47,143 bases of DNA from Oscillospiraceae bacterium (GCA_015063895.1 SVTG01000004.1:82923-130065), one strand, 5' to 3'. Positions 15,542 through 24,935 are shown, numbered from the stretch's first letter. A program made the numbers and translations. Notes: generated by a model not told the origin, from the sequence alone.

Positions 15542-16918
15542 TTATTTTTTCAGCTGCGATCTCACCCACGCGATCTGCGCCTTCACGGAGGCAACCGACG
15601 GGCCGCCCTCGGAAATGCGCTTGGCAACGCAGGCAGAAAGATCAATGGCGTCGTAAAGATCGCCCGTAAACAAGCTGCTGTAGCCGCGGTAGGTCTCAAG
15701 CGGCAGCGTTTCCAAAACGGCACCCGTTTTGATACATTCAGCCACGATGCTGCCCGAAACACGGTAAGCATCACGGAAGGGCATGCCCTTCTTCACCAGA
15801 TAGTCCGCAAGGTCGGTGGCATTGATAAAGCCCTCCTCCGCCGCCTTTCTCATACGGTCGGAGCGCACAGTCATGGTATCGATCATCGGTGTCATCACGT
15901 CAAGGCACATGGCCACGGTCTCGGAGGCATCGAACACGCTTTCCTTATCCTCCTGCATATCCTTGTTGTATGCAAGCGGCAGACCCTTCATCGTTGTCAA
16001 AAGCGCCATCAGATCGCCGTAAACGCGACCCGTTTTGCCTCTGATGAGCTCAGCCATATCGGGGTTCTTCTTTTGCGGCATGATCGACGAGCCCGTGGTG
16101 TAGGCATCGGAAAGCTCAATGAAGCGGAACTCCCAGCTTGACCACAGGATCAGCTCCTCGGAAAAGCGCGACAGATGCATCATCAGTACCGAGCAGGCAC
16201 TCATAAAATCAAGGCAGAAATCGCGGTCGGAAACACCGTCAATGCTATTGTAAGAAATATCGTCAAAGCCAAGCTGCTCAGCCTCAAAGCGACGGTCGAT
16301 ATCGTAGGTCGTGCCCGCCAGTGCGCAGGAGCCGATCGGCGACACGTTCATACGCTTGGCGGCATCCTCAAAGCGCGACTTGTCACGCAGCAGCATCATG
16401 GCATAAGCCAACAGATGGTGCGAGAAAACAATGGGTTGGGCACGCTGCATATGCGTATAGCCGGGCAAAATACAACGGTCATACTTGGCGGCCTTGGTGA
16501 GCAGCACCTCGATCAGCGTTACCACGCGCTTGACGATCGCCTTGATCTCATCGCGCAGATACATACGCAGATCAAGCGCCACCTGGTCGTTACGGCTTCT
16601 TGCCGTGTGCAGCTTTTTACCGACGGCGCCGAGGCGCGTGGTAAGCTCCTGCTCCACAAACATGTGGATATCCTCACAGCTCTCGTCAAACTCAAGCGTA
16701 CCCTTTTGCAGGTCCTCAAGGATCCCCTTCAAGCCGTTGATCAGCGCATTGGCCTCAGTCTGCTCAATGATGCCCTGCTTGGCAAGCATAGCGGCGTGTG
16801 CCATGCTCCCCTCGATATCCTGCCGATACATTTTACGGTCAAAGTGCAGGGAGGAATTAAAATCATCTGCTAATTTTTCGGTTTTGCCTGCGGTTCTGCC
16901 CGCCCACATTTTTGCCAT
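15542..16918 (-). CDS. argH: Argininosuccinate lyase
   Basis: ArgH splits argininosuccinate into arginine and fumarate, the final step of arginine synthesis, in the cytosol. The 458-residue protein shows the fumarase/aspartase superfamily signature GSSIMPQKKNPD and the N-terminal segment WAGRTAG, plus TARSRNDQ, which binds substrate. Length is standard. The ATG at 16918 has AAGGAG 8 nt upstream. It follows argG on the same strand. The 92-bp gap contains a hairpin (GGGACTACTCTC...GTAGTCCC) but no T run, so the genes are probably one transcript. Confidence 0.97.
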   Translation of the reverse strand: MAKMWAGRTAGKTEKLADDFNSSLHFDRKMYRQDIEGSMAHAAMLAKQGIIEQTEANALINGLKGILEDLQKGTLEFDESCEDIHMFVEQELTTRLGAVGKKLHTARSRNDQVALDLRMYLRDEIKAIVKRVVTLIEVLLTKAAKYDRCILPGYTHMQRAQPIVFSHHLLAYAMMLLRDKSRFEDAAKRMNVSPIGSCALAGTTYDIDRRFEAEQLGFDDISYNSIDGVSDRDFCLDFMSACSVLMMHLSRFSEELILWSSWEFRFIELSDAYTTGSSIMPQKKNPDMAELIRGKTGRVYGDLMALLTTMKGLPLAYNKDMQEDKESVFDASETVAMCLDVMTPMIDTMTVRSDRMRKAAEEGFINATDLADYLVKKGMPFRDAYRVSGSIVAECIKTGAVLETLPLETYRGYSSLFTGDLYDAIDLSACVAKRISEGGPSVASVKAQIAWVRSQLKK

Positions 16919-17010
16919 CTTGCAAACTCCTTCGTGCTATTTGGTGCGCGTTGTGCTTATAACGCGCTACGGGGACTACCCTCAAAGAGAGTAGTCCCTG
17001 TCTTTTGTTC

Positions 17011-18234
17011 TTATTTCTTATTTCTGGCAGTTGCCATTGCCTGCACCTTCACGGGCAGACCGAAGAGATTGATAAAGCCGTCGGCATCCTTTTGGTTATA
17101 ATCACTCTCACCGAAGGTGGCGATCTCCTCACTGTAAAGCGTGTAATCGCTCCAAACACCTGCGTTGATGATATTGCCCTTATAGAGCTTCAGTCTTACC
17201 TTACCCGTAACGTTTTCCTGCGTTTTGGTTACAAACGCGGAAAGAGCCTCACGCAAGGGAGTAAACCACTGACCGTTATAAACCAGCTCGGCAAAGGTCA
17301 CGGAAAGCTTCTGCTTTTCGTGCATGGTCATCTTATCAAGGCAGATGGTCTCAAGCACCTCGTGTGCTTTGTAAAGAATGGTTCCGCCGGGCGTTTCATA
17401 CACACCGCGACACTTCATGCCAACCAAACGGTTTTCTACGATATCGAGGATACCGATGCCGTTCTTGCCACCAAGGTCGTTGAGCGTCAGCACGACCTCC
17501 TTGGGGGTCATCTTCTTACCGTCAACGGAAACGGGCACGCCCTTTTCAAACTCAATCTCCACATAGGTGGGCTCATCGGGTGCAAGCATGGGGGAAACGC
17601 CCATTTCAAGGAAGCCGGGCTTCTCATACTGCGGCTCGTTGCCCGTATCCTCAAGGTCAAGGCCCTCGTGCGAAAGGTGCCAGAGGTTTTTATCCTTAGA
17701 ATAGTTGGTCTCGCGATTGATCTTCAGCGGTACACCGTGTGCCTCCGCATAATCGATCTCCTCCTCACGGGACTTGATATCCCACAAGCGCCAGGGAGCG
17801 ATGATCTCCATATCAGGGATAAAGTGCTTGAACGCCAGCTCGAAGCGCACCTGGTCGTTACCCTTACCCGTGCAGCCGTGACAAACGGCGTCAGCACCCT
17901 CCTTGATAGCGATCTCGGCGAGTGCCTTGGCAATGCAGGGACGGGCATGGCTGGTACCGAGCAGATATTCCTCATATTTAGCGCCTGCCTGCATGCAGGG
18001 CACGATGTAATCCTCTACAAACTCATCGGTAAGGTCAAGCACGTACAGCTTGGAGGCACCGGTCTTGAGTGCCTTCTCCTCAAGCCCCTCAAGCTCGTCG
18101 GCCTGACCGACGTTTGCAGAAACGGCAATCACTTCGCAGTTGTTGTAATTTTCCTTCAACCACGGAATAATAATAGAGGTGTCAAGACCACCCGAATACG
18201 CAAGTACGACCTTTTTGATTTCCTTTTTTTCCAT
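17011..18234 (-). CDS. argG: Argininosuccinate synthase
   Basis: ArgG joins citrulline and aspartate with ATP to form argininosuccinate. The 407-residue protein begins [14 protein letters not shown], the PP-loop ATP-binding motif, and shows [13 protein letters not shown] and the C-terminal region YNGQWFTPL. The start has TAGGAG upstream. It is first in the argG-argH pair, read from a strong promoter. No ARG-box operator was recognised with confidence. Confidence 0.97.
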   Translation of the reverse strand: MEKKEIKKVVLAYSGGLDTSIIIPWLKENYNNCEVIAVSANVGQADELEGLEEKALKTGASKLYVLDLTDEFVEDYIVPCMQAGAKYEEYLLGTSHARPCIAKALAEIAIKEGADAVCHGCTGKGNDQVRFELAFKHFIPDMEIIAPWRLWDIKSREEEIDYAEAHGVPLKINRETNYSKDKNLWHLSHEGLDLEDTGNEPQYEKPGFLEMGVSPMLAPDEPTYVEIEFEKGVPVSVDGKKMTPKEVVLTLNDLGGKNGIGILDIVENRLVGMKCRGVYETPGGTILYKAHEVLETICLDKMTMHEKQKLSVTFAELVYNGQWFTPLREALSAFVTKTQENVTGKVRLKLYKGNIINAGVWSDYTLYSEEIATFGESDYNQKDADGFINLFGLPVKVQAMATARNKK

Positions 18235-18279
18235 GATAAACTCCTATATAAACGCCGAAGCGGTTTTGAATATGGCATT

Positions 18280-18308
18280 ATCATAGCACTTCTTTTTGCG
18301 TTTGTCAA
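18280..18308 (-). promoter_or_regulatory. Sigma-A promoter of argGH
   Basis: On the minus strand TTGACA (18303-18308) and TATGAT (18280-18285) are 17 bp apart, 46 bp upstream of argG. Confidence 0.8.
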
Positions 18309-18539
18309 GCGGTTTTGTGAATATTTTTTCACTATTTTTAATTTTTTTTGAAAATCCCTCGGAATGCCCTCAAAACCCGCGTTTTCGGCCGGTGTTTCGC
18401 ATAGCACACGCGCATTATTATTATAAGTTATTAAAAGATAATATAGAACAATGCTTTCTGCCGTTTTACCGCACTCCCGATGTGAGTCTTTGTATGTCCG
18501 CGTGGATTTTATTCATTTTGATGAATATTTTTTCTATGC
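18309..18539. other. Gene-free stretch upstream of argG
   Basis: No open frame with a ribosome-binding site, no repeat and no clear promoter was seen here beyond the argGH promoter at its left edge and the terminator at its right edge. Confidence 0.5.
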
Positions 18540-18574
18540 AAAAAAGCAGCACCCACCGCAAGGGCAGGTGCTGC
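18540..18574 (-). terminator. Terminator of the DUF378 gene
   Basis: On the minus strand GCAGCACC and GGTGCTGC form a stem followed by TTTTTT, 25 bp after the stop codon. Confidence 0.82.
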
Positions 18575-18598
18575 CACGGGGCTGTATCGGGGTGCCCT

Positions 18599-18814
18599 TT
18601 AGGCCTCCTCGATCGCGTCCTCGGTGCGAAACACAAGCGAAATGCACCACACGCCGGCAAGCGCCACCAGCGTATAAATGATTCTGGCCAGTAACGTATC
18701 TGCGCCACCGAAGAGCCATGCCACGGTATCAAAGCGGAACAAGCCGACACCACCCCAGTTCAAGGCACCGACAATGACAAGGATCAGTGCAATACGGTCA
18801 ATGATGTTCATCAT
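18599..18814 (-). CDS. DUF378 family small membrane protein
   Basis: The 71-residue product starts MMNIIDRIALILVIVGA and continues LNWGGVGLFRFDTVAWLFGG, the conserved core of DUF378, with two membrane helices. The ATG at 18814 has GAGAGG 5 nt upstream; an open frame further upstream is not needed. The function of the family is not known. It has its own terminator and is divergent from cca. Confidence 0.9.
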   Translation of the reverse strand: MMNIIDRIALILVIVGALNWGGVGLFRFDTVAWLFGGADTLLARIIYTLVALAGVWCISLVFRTEDAIEEA

Positions 18815-18905
18815 TTTTACCTCTCTTCCAAGAACAATCCACTTGCTCTCGCCTATATTTTTTACAGATACCCGAAATTTAATCACGGTAAAAAATGCCG
18901 ATTTA

Positions 18906-18934
18906 TTTACAATACTCAAATTTTGTGTTATACT
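18906..18934 (+). promoter_or_regulatory. Sigma-A promoter of the cca-hydrolase-ruvX-ygjP operon
   Basis: TTTACA (18906-18911) and TATACT (18929-18934) are 17 bp apart, 32 bp before the start codon. Confidence 0.78.
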
Positions 18935-18966
18935 ATAAATGTAATGAGGTAAAGGAGGTGGTATCC

Positions 18967-20184
18967 TTGATAAACGTCGCTCAATTTGTGCCTGCATATA
19001 TCGGGCGCATTTTTAAGGTTCTGCGCGAAAACGGCAAGCACGGCTATCTTGTCGGCGGCAGTCTGCGCGACATTCTGCGCGGCGTAGCACCGCACGATTT
19101 TGATATGACGACCGATGCCACCCCCGATGAGATGCTGCAGATCTTTGCCGATTGGCGTATCATTCCAACGGGCCTCAAGCACGGGACTGTAACCGTCCTG
19201 TCGGAGGATCACCCCGTTGAGATCACGACGCACCGCACCGACGGCACTTATACCGACAGCCGCCACCCCGACAGCGTGAGCTTCACGACGCGCCTTGGTG
19301 ATGACCTGGCACGCCGCGATTTCACCGTAAACGCGATGGCCTGGAGCGAGGAGAGCGGCCTTGTTGATCTGTTCGACGGCATGGTGGATCTGCAAAACGG
19401 CATTTTGCGCGCCGTGGGTGACCCCGAACGGCGTTTTTCAGAGGACGCGCTGCGCATTTTGCGCTGCTACCGCTTTGCAGCGCAGCTTGACTTTACCGTA
19501 GACGAGGACACCGCACGTGCTGCAAAAAAACAGGCTGCACGTCTGCGCGACATTGCCGCTGAGCGCATCTTTGCCGAGCTTTCGCGCATGCTGATCTCCC
19601 CTGCTGCAGAAAAGGGCCTCGCGGGGCTACTGGCGGCAGGATGTGCCCCTTACGTATTTTTCAACGCCACCCCCCACACGCATGCCTTGCCGTTGCTTGC
19701 AAGCCTGCCGCCCGACGCGGCACAGCGCTTGGCAGCCCTGCTTTCTCATAACTCCACCGACACGGTACGGGCTACGCTTGCTGCCTTGCGCACCTCCAAG
19801 GATTTTGCCGCAGGCGTGTGCGCCTACCTTAATATCATTCGCGAGGACATACCTAAGACCCCCTACGAGGCAAGGCGCTTTGTCTGCCACCATTTTCCCC
19901 ACGCGGAAAGCGGACTGGTGCTAAAGGGTTTGCTTCTCGCCACGGATACCGCCGCCAGCGTGGCGCTATGCCGCCGCGTGCTGCGCGACGGCACCGCTGT
20001 TGAGATCCGCCGCCTTGCCGTCAACGGCAAGGAATTGCAGGAGCGTGCAGGTGTGCGCCCCGAAAAGACCGCTGCCCTGCTGACCGCCCTGCAAGACCGC
20101 GTATGGCAGGAGCCCAACGATAACAAGCGCGACACTTTACTGAGTCTTGCCACCACGATCGTCAAAAAGGAGAATTGGTTATGA
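18967..20184 (+). CDS. cca: CCA-adding tRNA nucleotidyltransferase family protein
   Basis: The family adds or repairs the 3' CCA end of tRNAs. The 405-residue protein shows GYLVGGSLRDILRG (nucleotidyltransferase glycine-rich motif), PHDFDMTTDA with the metal-binding DxD, HPDSVSFTTRLGDDLARRDFTVNAMA, and EDALRILRCYRFAAQLDF. The start is a TTG at 18967, chosen because AAAGGAGG lies 8 nt upstream and within reach of the promoter; no ATG fits. Its last codons overlap the next ATG as ATGA. Whether it adds the whole CCA, only CC or only A cannot be decided here. Confidence 0.92.
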   Translation: MINVAQFVPAYIGRIFKVLRENGKHGYLVGGSLRDILRGVAPHDFDMTTDATPDEMLQIFADWRIIPTGLKHGTVTVLSEDHPVEITTHRTDGTYTDSRHPDSVSFTTRLGDDLARRDFTVNAMAWSEESGLVDLFDGMVDLQNGILRAVGDPERRFSEDALRILRCYRFAAQLDFTVDEDTARAAKKQAARLRDIAAERIFAELSRMLISPAAEKGLAGLLAAGCAPYVFFNATPHTHALPLLASLPPDAAQRLAALLSHNSTDTVRATLAALRTSKDFAAGVCAYLNIIREDIPKTPYEARRFVCHHFPHAESGLVLKGLLLATDTAASVALCRRVLRDGTAVEIRRLAVNGKELQERAGVRPEKTAALLTALQDRVWQEPNDNKRDTLLSLATTIVKKENWL

Positions 20185-21143
20185 GTGAGATTTCCTTTGA
20201 AGAATTAACCTATCTGTCCGCAGACGGCACCACCACGGTGCACGCCTATATCTGGACACCCAAGGCCCCCCGCGCCATCATACAGCTCTCACACGGCATG
20301 TGCGAATACGTGGAGCGCTATGACGAATGGGCGCGCCGCTTTGCCGAGGCAGGTATCATTTTCTGCGGCAACGATCACCTCGGGCACGGACGCACCGCAG
20401 GCGATAAAAGCAACCTTGGCTACACGGCACCGCGCGGCGGCGCTGAGCTGCTGGTTGAGGATCTGCATCAGATGAGCCTGATCATGCGCGAAAGATACCC
20501 CGACCTTCCTTTATTTTTATACGGACACAGCATGGGCTCGTTTGCGGCAAGACTGTACCTTAGCAAATACGGGCAGCTGTTATCGGGTGCGCTCATCAGC
20601 GGCACCGCAGGCAGCGGCGCCCCCACGGGACTTGCGCTGAAGCTGACGCACGCGATCGCGCGTCTGAGGGGCGTACGCCACCGCAGCGCTTTTATCACCT
20701 CGCTTGCCTTTGGCGCCTACAACAAGCGCTTTCAAAAGGAAAACGACCTACATTCCTGGCTCACACGTGACAAGACGGTACGCGACCGTTATGAAAAGGA
20801 CCCCTTTTGCCACTTTGTATTCACCACCGCAGGGTACGACACCCTGTTCTCTTTGCTGAATGCCGTAGGCAAAAAGGCCTGGGCCGACAGCGTGCCGAAG
20901 GAGCTGCCCATTTTACTGTTTGCGGGTGATATGGACCCCGTTGGCAGCTACGGCAAGGGCGTTATTGAAATACACGAGCGCCTTTTGGCGGCGGGCTGCA
21001 ACAGCACCCTGAAGCTTTACGAAAACGGGCGTCACGAAATGCACAACGAAACGAACAAGGACGAGGTGTTTGGCGACCTGATCGATTTCTTAGCAAGGAT
21101 CCCGATGCCGATCACCGACAAGGAGCAGAACAATGAGCTTTGA
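20181..21143 (+). CDS. Alpha/beta hydrolase, monoacylglycerol lipase-like
   Basis: This 320-residue protein is a serine hydrolase of the lysophospholipase/monoacylglycerol lipase group. It shows the oxyanion segment LSHGMCEYVERYDEWA, NDHLGHGRT, the nucleophile elbow GHSMGS, the likely acid residue in FAGDMDPVG, and the catalytic His in NGRHEMHNE. No signal peptide is seen, so it acts in the cytosol or at the inner membrane face. The ATG at 20181 overlaps the cca stop by 4 nt and has AAGGAG upstream. The true substrate is unknown. Its place in a tRNA/DNA-maintenance chain is probably a matter of operon packing. Confidence 0.92.
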   Translation: MSEISFEELTYLSADGTTTVHAYIWTPKAPRAIIQLSHGMCEYVERYDEWARRFAEAGIIFCGNDHLGHGRTAGDKSNLGYTAPRGGAELLVEDLHQMSLIMRERYPDLPLFLYGHSMGSFAARLYLSKYGQLLSGALISGTAGSGAPTGLALKLTHAIARLRGVRHRSAFITSLAFGAYNKRFQKENDLHSWLTRDKTVRDRYEKDPFCHFVFTTAGYDTLFSLLNAVGKKAWADSVPKELPILLFAGDMDPVGSYGKGVIEIHERLLAAGCNSTLKLYENGRHEMHNETNKDEVFGDLIDFLARIPMPITDKEQNNEL

Positions 21144-21579
21144 TGCGATCAAACAAACCAAGGGACGCATACTCGGCATTGATTTCGGTGAGGCGAGGAC
21201 AGGCCTTGCCGTATCCGACGCCTCGCGCTTACTGGCCTCGGGCATTGGTAATATCAAGGGGGGCGGACTTGAAAAATCAGTGACGGTTATCGCCGAGGTG
21301 GTAAACGCCGAGCATATCAGTGCCATCGTGTTAGGTCTGCCCGTGAATATGAACGGCACGGAGGGGCCGCGCGCCGCGCGCATTCGTCAGCTGGCCGCCA
21401 TGCTGGAGGAGCGCTTGCCCCACGTACCGCTGGCCTTGATGGACGAGCGTATGACCACCATGGCCGCCTCGCGCTTTTTAAACGAAACCAATACGCGCGG
21501 CACCAAGCGCCGCGGCGTCATCGATACGCTTTCCGCCGAGATCATTTTGCAAAACGCCCTGGATCGGTTAAAAAGATGA
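21133..21579 (+). CDS. ruvX: RuvX/YqgF family Holliday junction resolvase-like protein
   Basis: The 148-residue protein has the RNase H-like fold of YqgF/RuvX, which acts in rRNA 5' processing and possibly on recombination junctions. Motifs are GIDFGEARTGLAVSD with the first acidic residue, VLGLPVNMNGTEGPRA, and MDERMTT; a conserved DTLSAEIIL segment ends the protein. It overlaps the hydrolase gene by 11 nt and has AAGGAG upstream. It overlaps the next gene by 4 nt. Confidence 0.93.
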   Translation: MSFDAIKQTKGRILGIDFGEARTGLAVSDASRLLASGIGNIKGGGLEKSVTVIAEVVNAEHISAIVLGLPVNMNGTEGPRAARIRQLAAMLEERLPHVPLALMDERMTTMAASRFLNETNTRGTKRRGVIDTLSAEIILQNALDRLKR

Positions 21580-22325
21580 GTGAAAATAACCGCACCGTTG
21601 TGGCAAACGGAAGATCCTATACCTATATTCTGACGCGCAAGCACGTCAAAAACGCCATTATGCATATTGACCCCGACGCTATTCGCGTGTCAGCCCCCCC
21701 ACGCATGCCGCTTTCTGCCATTGATGCCTTTGTCAGCAAGCACACCGACGCCATTGATCGCGCACGTGAAAAATTTGCTGCGCGCGAAGCCGCACGCCCG
21801 AAGCCGCTTTCGCTGGTGACGGGCGAAACGATCTCTCTTTGGGGCATTTCTCATACCATTGCCGTACAAAAAGCTGCAAAGCGCACAGCCACCGTCAAAT
21901 GCGGCACGCTGGTGCTGTCGGTGGGGGATCCCGAGGATGCCGCAGAGCGTTATCGCGCCTTTTTGGAATTTACAGATCGCGAAGCCGCCGTGATGCTCAC
22001 TGCGCGCACCGCAACCCTTACCCCCTTATTTGCCCCTAAGCCCCCCGCACCACCCACACTGGTATTCCGCACGATGACCAGCCGCTGGGGCGTTTGCCGC
22101 CCGACGGTGGGAAGGGTGACGCTCAACCGCAAGCTGATCTTTTTACCCGTTCACCTGGTAGATTACGTGATCTGCCACGAGCTGGCGCATTTCCATCACG
22201 CCAATCACAGCACCGCCTTCTGGCAAGCACTTGCCAACGTGATGCCCGACTGCAAGGAGAGGCGAAGGGCGCTGAACGACTACCCATTGCCCGTCCTTTT
22301 ACAAGAAAAGAACAAAAACAAATAA
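21576..22325 (+). CDS. YgjP-like zinc metallopeptidase (DUF45)
   Basis: The 249-residue protein has an N-terminal beta-rich part and a C-terminal metalloprotease core VICHELAHFHHANHS, an HExxH zinc motif with a downstream His. The preceding TSRWGVC is also typical of YgjP/SprT-like DUF45 proteins. Substrate is unknown. It overlaps ruvX by 4 nt. Its last residues (KNKNK) and its stop codon are encoded by the first unit of a 22-bp tandem repeat, so the C-terminus may have been changed by repeat expansion. Confidence 0.9.
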   Translation: MSENNRTVVANGRSYTYILTRKHVKNAIMHIDPDAIRVSAPPRMPLSAIDAFVSKHTDAIDRAREKFAAREAARPKPLSLVTGETISLWGISHTIAVQKAAKRTATVKCGTLVLSVGDPEDAAERYRAFLEFTDREAAVMLTARTATLTPLFAPKPPAPPTLVFRTMTSRWGVCRPTVGRVTLNRKLIFLPVHLVDYVICHELAHFHHANHSTAFWQALANVMPDCKERRRALNDYPLPVLLQEKNKNK

Positions 22326-22374
22326 ACAAAGGAACAAAAACAAATAAACAAAGGAACAAAAACAAATAAACAAA
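22309..22374 (+). repeat. Three tandem copies of a 22-bp unit across a stop codon
   Basis: The unit GGAACAAAAACAAATAAACA, plus AA, occurs three times without gaps (22309, 22331, 22353); only the first base of the first copy differs. The ygjP-like gene ends within the first copy. The near-identity points to recent slippage or duplication. Confidence 0.95.
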
Positions 22375-22400
22375 GCCGCGCTTATCTAAGCGCGGCTTTG
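22371..22400. terminator. Terminator between convergent operons
   Basis: A 13-bp perfect stem, CAAAGCCGCGCTT with AAGCGCGGCTTTG, has a 4-nt loop ATCT. The T runs are short on both sides, so it is a moderate bidirectional terminator. Confidence 0.7.
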
Positions 22401-22419
22401 TGGGTTTATACCGTATTTC

Positions 22420-22770
22420 TTATAGCAATGCCATCAAAAACAGCACGACCTGCAGCACCAGCAGCACCGCCAGCACCACGACCAGCACACGGGAGGCGCG
22501 GCGCACGGACGTGAGCGCCGCCTTGACGGGCGCCAGCAGCAACAGCACAAGCGAGATCACCGTGCAGGGCACCGATATCATAAAGGCGATCACCAAAAAT
22601 ACCAGCAAAAAGCCAAGACCGATGGCAGAGCCCATATTGGGATCGGCACCGTGTGCCACCTCCTCGATCTGCACTGCAACACCGAAGTACACCGAAAAGG
22701 CGCCTACAACGATCGCACCTGCTGCCAGGATCATCGCGATCACAAAAACAACAATTTCACCTTTTTTCAT
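22420..22770 (-). CDS. Small membrane protein, unknown function
   Basis: The 116-residue protein starts MKKGEIVVFVIAMILAA and has three hydrophobic segments (about residues 7-30, 50-78 and 92-115) joined by short loops; one loop holds IEEVAHGADPNMGS. I do not recognise a family. The start has AAGGAGG upstream, and the gene lies only 9 bp after the mnmE stop, at the position where mnmG or rsmG is often found in other Firmicutes. It is the last gene of the cluster. Confidence 0.8.
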   Translation of the reverse strand: MKKGEIVVFVIAMILAAGAIVVGAFSVYFGVAVQIEEVAHGADPNMGSAIGLGFLLVFLVIAFMISVPCTVISLVLLLLAPVKAALTSVRRASRVLVVVLAVLLVLQVVLFLMALL

Positions 22771-22779
22771 AAGCCCTCC

Positions 22780-24150
22780 TTATTTTCCTACACAAAAATG
22801 AGAAAAAATGTCAGCCACAATATCCTCGCCGACTGCTCTGCCGTCAACCTCACCGACAGCACCCATCGCCAGCTCAACCTCCACACAAGAGGCATCAAGC
22901 GGTATGTCGGCCTCCAGCGCGGCGATCGCACGCAGCAACCCCTCATCAGCCTTGGAGAGTGCCGCATACTGCCTGGCATTGGCTACGATCGCGTCGTGAC
23001 GCAGATCCACCAAGGACAACTCAAACAGCATCTCCACCTTCTGCTGTAAGGCAAAGATCTCTCCCGTAGCGGCACTTAACTCCACCACGTGTGAAAAATC
23101 CTTCAGCAGGTCACGCGGAAACACCGCGCTTTTATCCTGCTTATTCAGTACCACCACGACGGTGCCCTCTACACGGCGCAAGCGAGAAAGAAGCGCCAGC
23201 ACCCCATCATCAGGAGCGGCACTACCGTCAAAAACGGCCAGCACCAGCTCGGCGCGATCAATCGCGGCGTCAGCACGCGCCACACCGATCCGCTCAACGG
23301 CATCATCGGTCTCACGCAGCCCCGCCGTATCCGACAGGCGCAGCGTCACGTTGCCAAGCGACACGGTTTCACTTAAAATATCGCGTGTGGTGCCCGCCAC
23401 GTCCGTAACGATCGCCGCATCGTGCCCGACAATGGCGTTATACAGCGTTGATTTTCCCGCGTTGACAGGACCGCAAATAACGGTTTCAATGCCTTCGCTC
23501 ACTGCCCTGCCCGTCTGCCAGGTGGCAAGCAAGCGAGTCACCTGTGCACGGACCTGCACCAGTGCATCGTGCAATTCACTCACGCTCATGCCAGCAAGGT
23601 CCTCCTCGGGAAAATCAACTCTGGCGTAAATATCCGACAAGAGCAGCGAGAGTCTCTCGTAGATCGCCCCGATCTCGCGCGAAAGCCTTCCCTCCATACC
23701 GCCGCGCGCAAGAGCAAGACGCCCCTTGGTGTCGGCATCGAGCAACGCACCCAGCGCCTCAGCCTCGGGCAGTGCCATTTTGCCGTGCAGCACGGCACGT
23801 GCGGTAAACTCACCCGCCTCGGCTGTGCGCGCCCCTGCCGCCAGAACGGCGCCAAGCACGGTGCTTGTCAAAAGCACGCCTCCGTGGCAGGAAATCTCCA
23901 CCACGTCCTCACCTGTAAACGAGGCCGGTGCCGCAAAATACGTAGCAAGCCCCTCATCAAGAACGTTGCCCTCTGCATCGGCGATCTTACCGAAGCAGGC
24001 GCGGCGCGGCGCTTCCCACGGGGCGGTGCCCACAGGCAAGAACACGCGGCGCAGCAAGGGGATCGCATCGGCACCCGATATACGTATGACAGCAATGCCA
24101 CCCTTTCCGCGCGGCGTGGAAACAGCGGCGATCGTATCTATTACTTTCAT
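22780..24150 (-). CDS. mnmE: tRNA modification GTPase MnmE
   Basis: MnmE, with MnmG, adds the carboxymethylaminomethyl group to U34 of certain tRNAs. The 456-residue protein begins MKVIDTIAAVSTPRGKGGIAVIRISG, has G-domain motifs GPVNAGKST (G1), DTAGLR (G3) and NKQD (G4), and ends in the expected CVGK. The open frame extends 16 codons upstream, but the conserved N-terminus and a nearby hairpin support the ATG at 24150. No good ribosome-binding site is seen. mnmG is not in the window. Confidence 0.96.
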   Translation of the reverse strand: MKVIDTIAAVSTPRGKGGIAVIRISGADAIPLLRRVFLPVGTAPWEAPRRACFGKIADAEGNVLDEGLATYFAAPASFTGEDVVEISCHGGVLLTSTVLGAVLAAGARTAEAGEFTARAVLHGKMALPEAEALGALLDADTKGRLALARGGMEGRLSREIGAIYERLSLLLSDIYARVDFPEEDLAGMSVSELHDALVQVRAQVTRLLATWQTGRAVSEGIETVICGPVNAGKSTLYNAIVGHDAAIVTDVAGTTRDILSETVSLGNVTLRLSDTAGLRETDDAVERIGVARADAAIDRAELVLAVFDGSAAPDDGVLALLSRLRRVEGTVVVVLNKQDKSAVFPRDLLKDFSHVVELSAATGEIFALQQKVEMLFELSLVDLRHDAIVANARQYAALSKADEGLLRAIAALEADIPLDASCVEVELAMGAVGEVDGRAVGEDIVADIFSHFCVGK

Positions 24151-24161
24151 AAAAACCACAA

Positions 24162-24202
24162 CACGGTGCGTCGCCTGCCCTGCGGCAGTGCGCCGCACCG
24201 TG
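24162..24202 (-). promoter_or_regulatory. Hairpin in the jag-mnmE gap
   Basis: CACGGTGCG and CGCACCGTG pair across a GC-rich loop, followed on the minus strand by TTGTGGTTTTT just before the mnmE start. It may attenuate transcription or protect the RNA between the two genes. The T run is weak, so a full terminator is unlikely. Confidence 0.4.
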
Positions 24203-24222
24203 CCCTTTTTACTGATTAAAGA

Positions 24223-24924
24223 TTAAAATTCGGCAAACTCGTCAAAGTCGGCGCGAGGTGCCGCGGTGGCACTTGCCTCCGTATCAAGATACATAACGAC
24301 CTTGCGATTGTTTTCGCTGCCGATCGAGTTGGTGGAAACGCCCTCGATCTTCTGCACCTCGGAGTGAATGATGCGGCGCTCGTAGGGATTCATCGGCTCC
24401 AGCATCACGCTCTTTTTATAGCGCAGCACCTGCTCTGCCTTTCTGCGTGCCAGGGCGCGCAGAGTCTCCTCGCGCTTGGCGCGATAATTCTCAACGTCAA
24501 CGGTCACGCGGCAGAAATCACGCTTCTCGCCTGCCACCTTCTTATTGGCGGCAAGGTTGGCAAGATACTGCAGGGAGTCAAGCGTGTCACCGTGGTGACC
24601 GATCAGCGCACCTGCGCCCTCACCCTCTACGCGGATCAGCTTATTCTCGTCCTTTTCATCACTCTCAACGAGCGTAACGGTAGCGTCAATGCCCATGCCG
24701 TCAACCAGCGCACGAATGAGCTGAGCAGCGGCAGCCGCGCCCTTAGCGCGGTAGGTAGCCGTGATCTTAGCAGGCACGGCACCGATACCAAGGAAGCCCT
24801 TCTTCGGCTCCTCTACCACGGTATATACAATGGCCTCGGCATTGGGTGCACCCAGCTCTGCCGCAGCCTTTAAAACGGCCTCTTCAATGCTCTTGGCCGT
24901 TACGGTAATTTCCTTTATCATCAT
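24223..24924 (-). CDS. jag: Jag/KhpB RNA-binding protein (SpoIIIJ-associated)
   Basis: The 233-residue protein has the Jag N-domain (about 1-50, KEITVTAKSIEEAV), a type II KH domain with GALIGHHGDTLDSLQYL, and a C-terminal R3H domain with SVMLEPMNPYERRIIHSEVQ. It binds RNA together with KhpA in other Firmicutes and influences cell-wall growth. The start has GAGG upstream, 11 bp after the yidC stop. Spacing shows one operon with yidC. Confidence 0.95.
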   Translation of the reverse strand: MMIKEITVTAKSIEEAVLKAAAELGAPNAEAIVYTVVEEPKKGFLGIGAVPAKITATYRAKGAAAAAQLIRALVDGMGIDATVTLVESDEKDENKLIRVEGEGAGALIGHHGDTLDSLQYLANLAANKKVAGEKRDFCRVTVDVENYRAKREETLRALARRKAEQVLRYKKSVMLEPMNPYERRIIHSEVQKIEGVSTNSIGSENNRKVVMYLDTEASATAAPRADFDEFAEF

Positions 24925-24935
24925 GATATCCTCAC

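Noticed and set aside
16919-17010. A terminator between argG and argH
   Set aside because: The hairpin has no T run on the minus strand, so argH is more likely co-transcribed.
17005-18351. A long plus-strand open frame of about 448 codons opposite argG
   Set aside because: It mirrors argG exactly, has no ribosome-binding site or family motif, and its length follows from the biased codon use of the true gene. The same applies to long antisense frames at 9051-10013, 36527-37783, 42123-43034 and 44145-45176.
22309-22374. Tandem repeats as a CRISPR array
   Set aside because: The units are contiguous with no spacers, and there are no cas genes.
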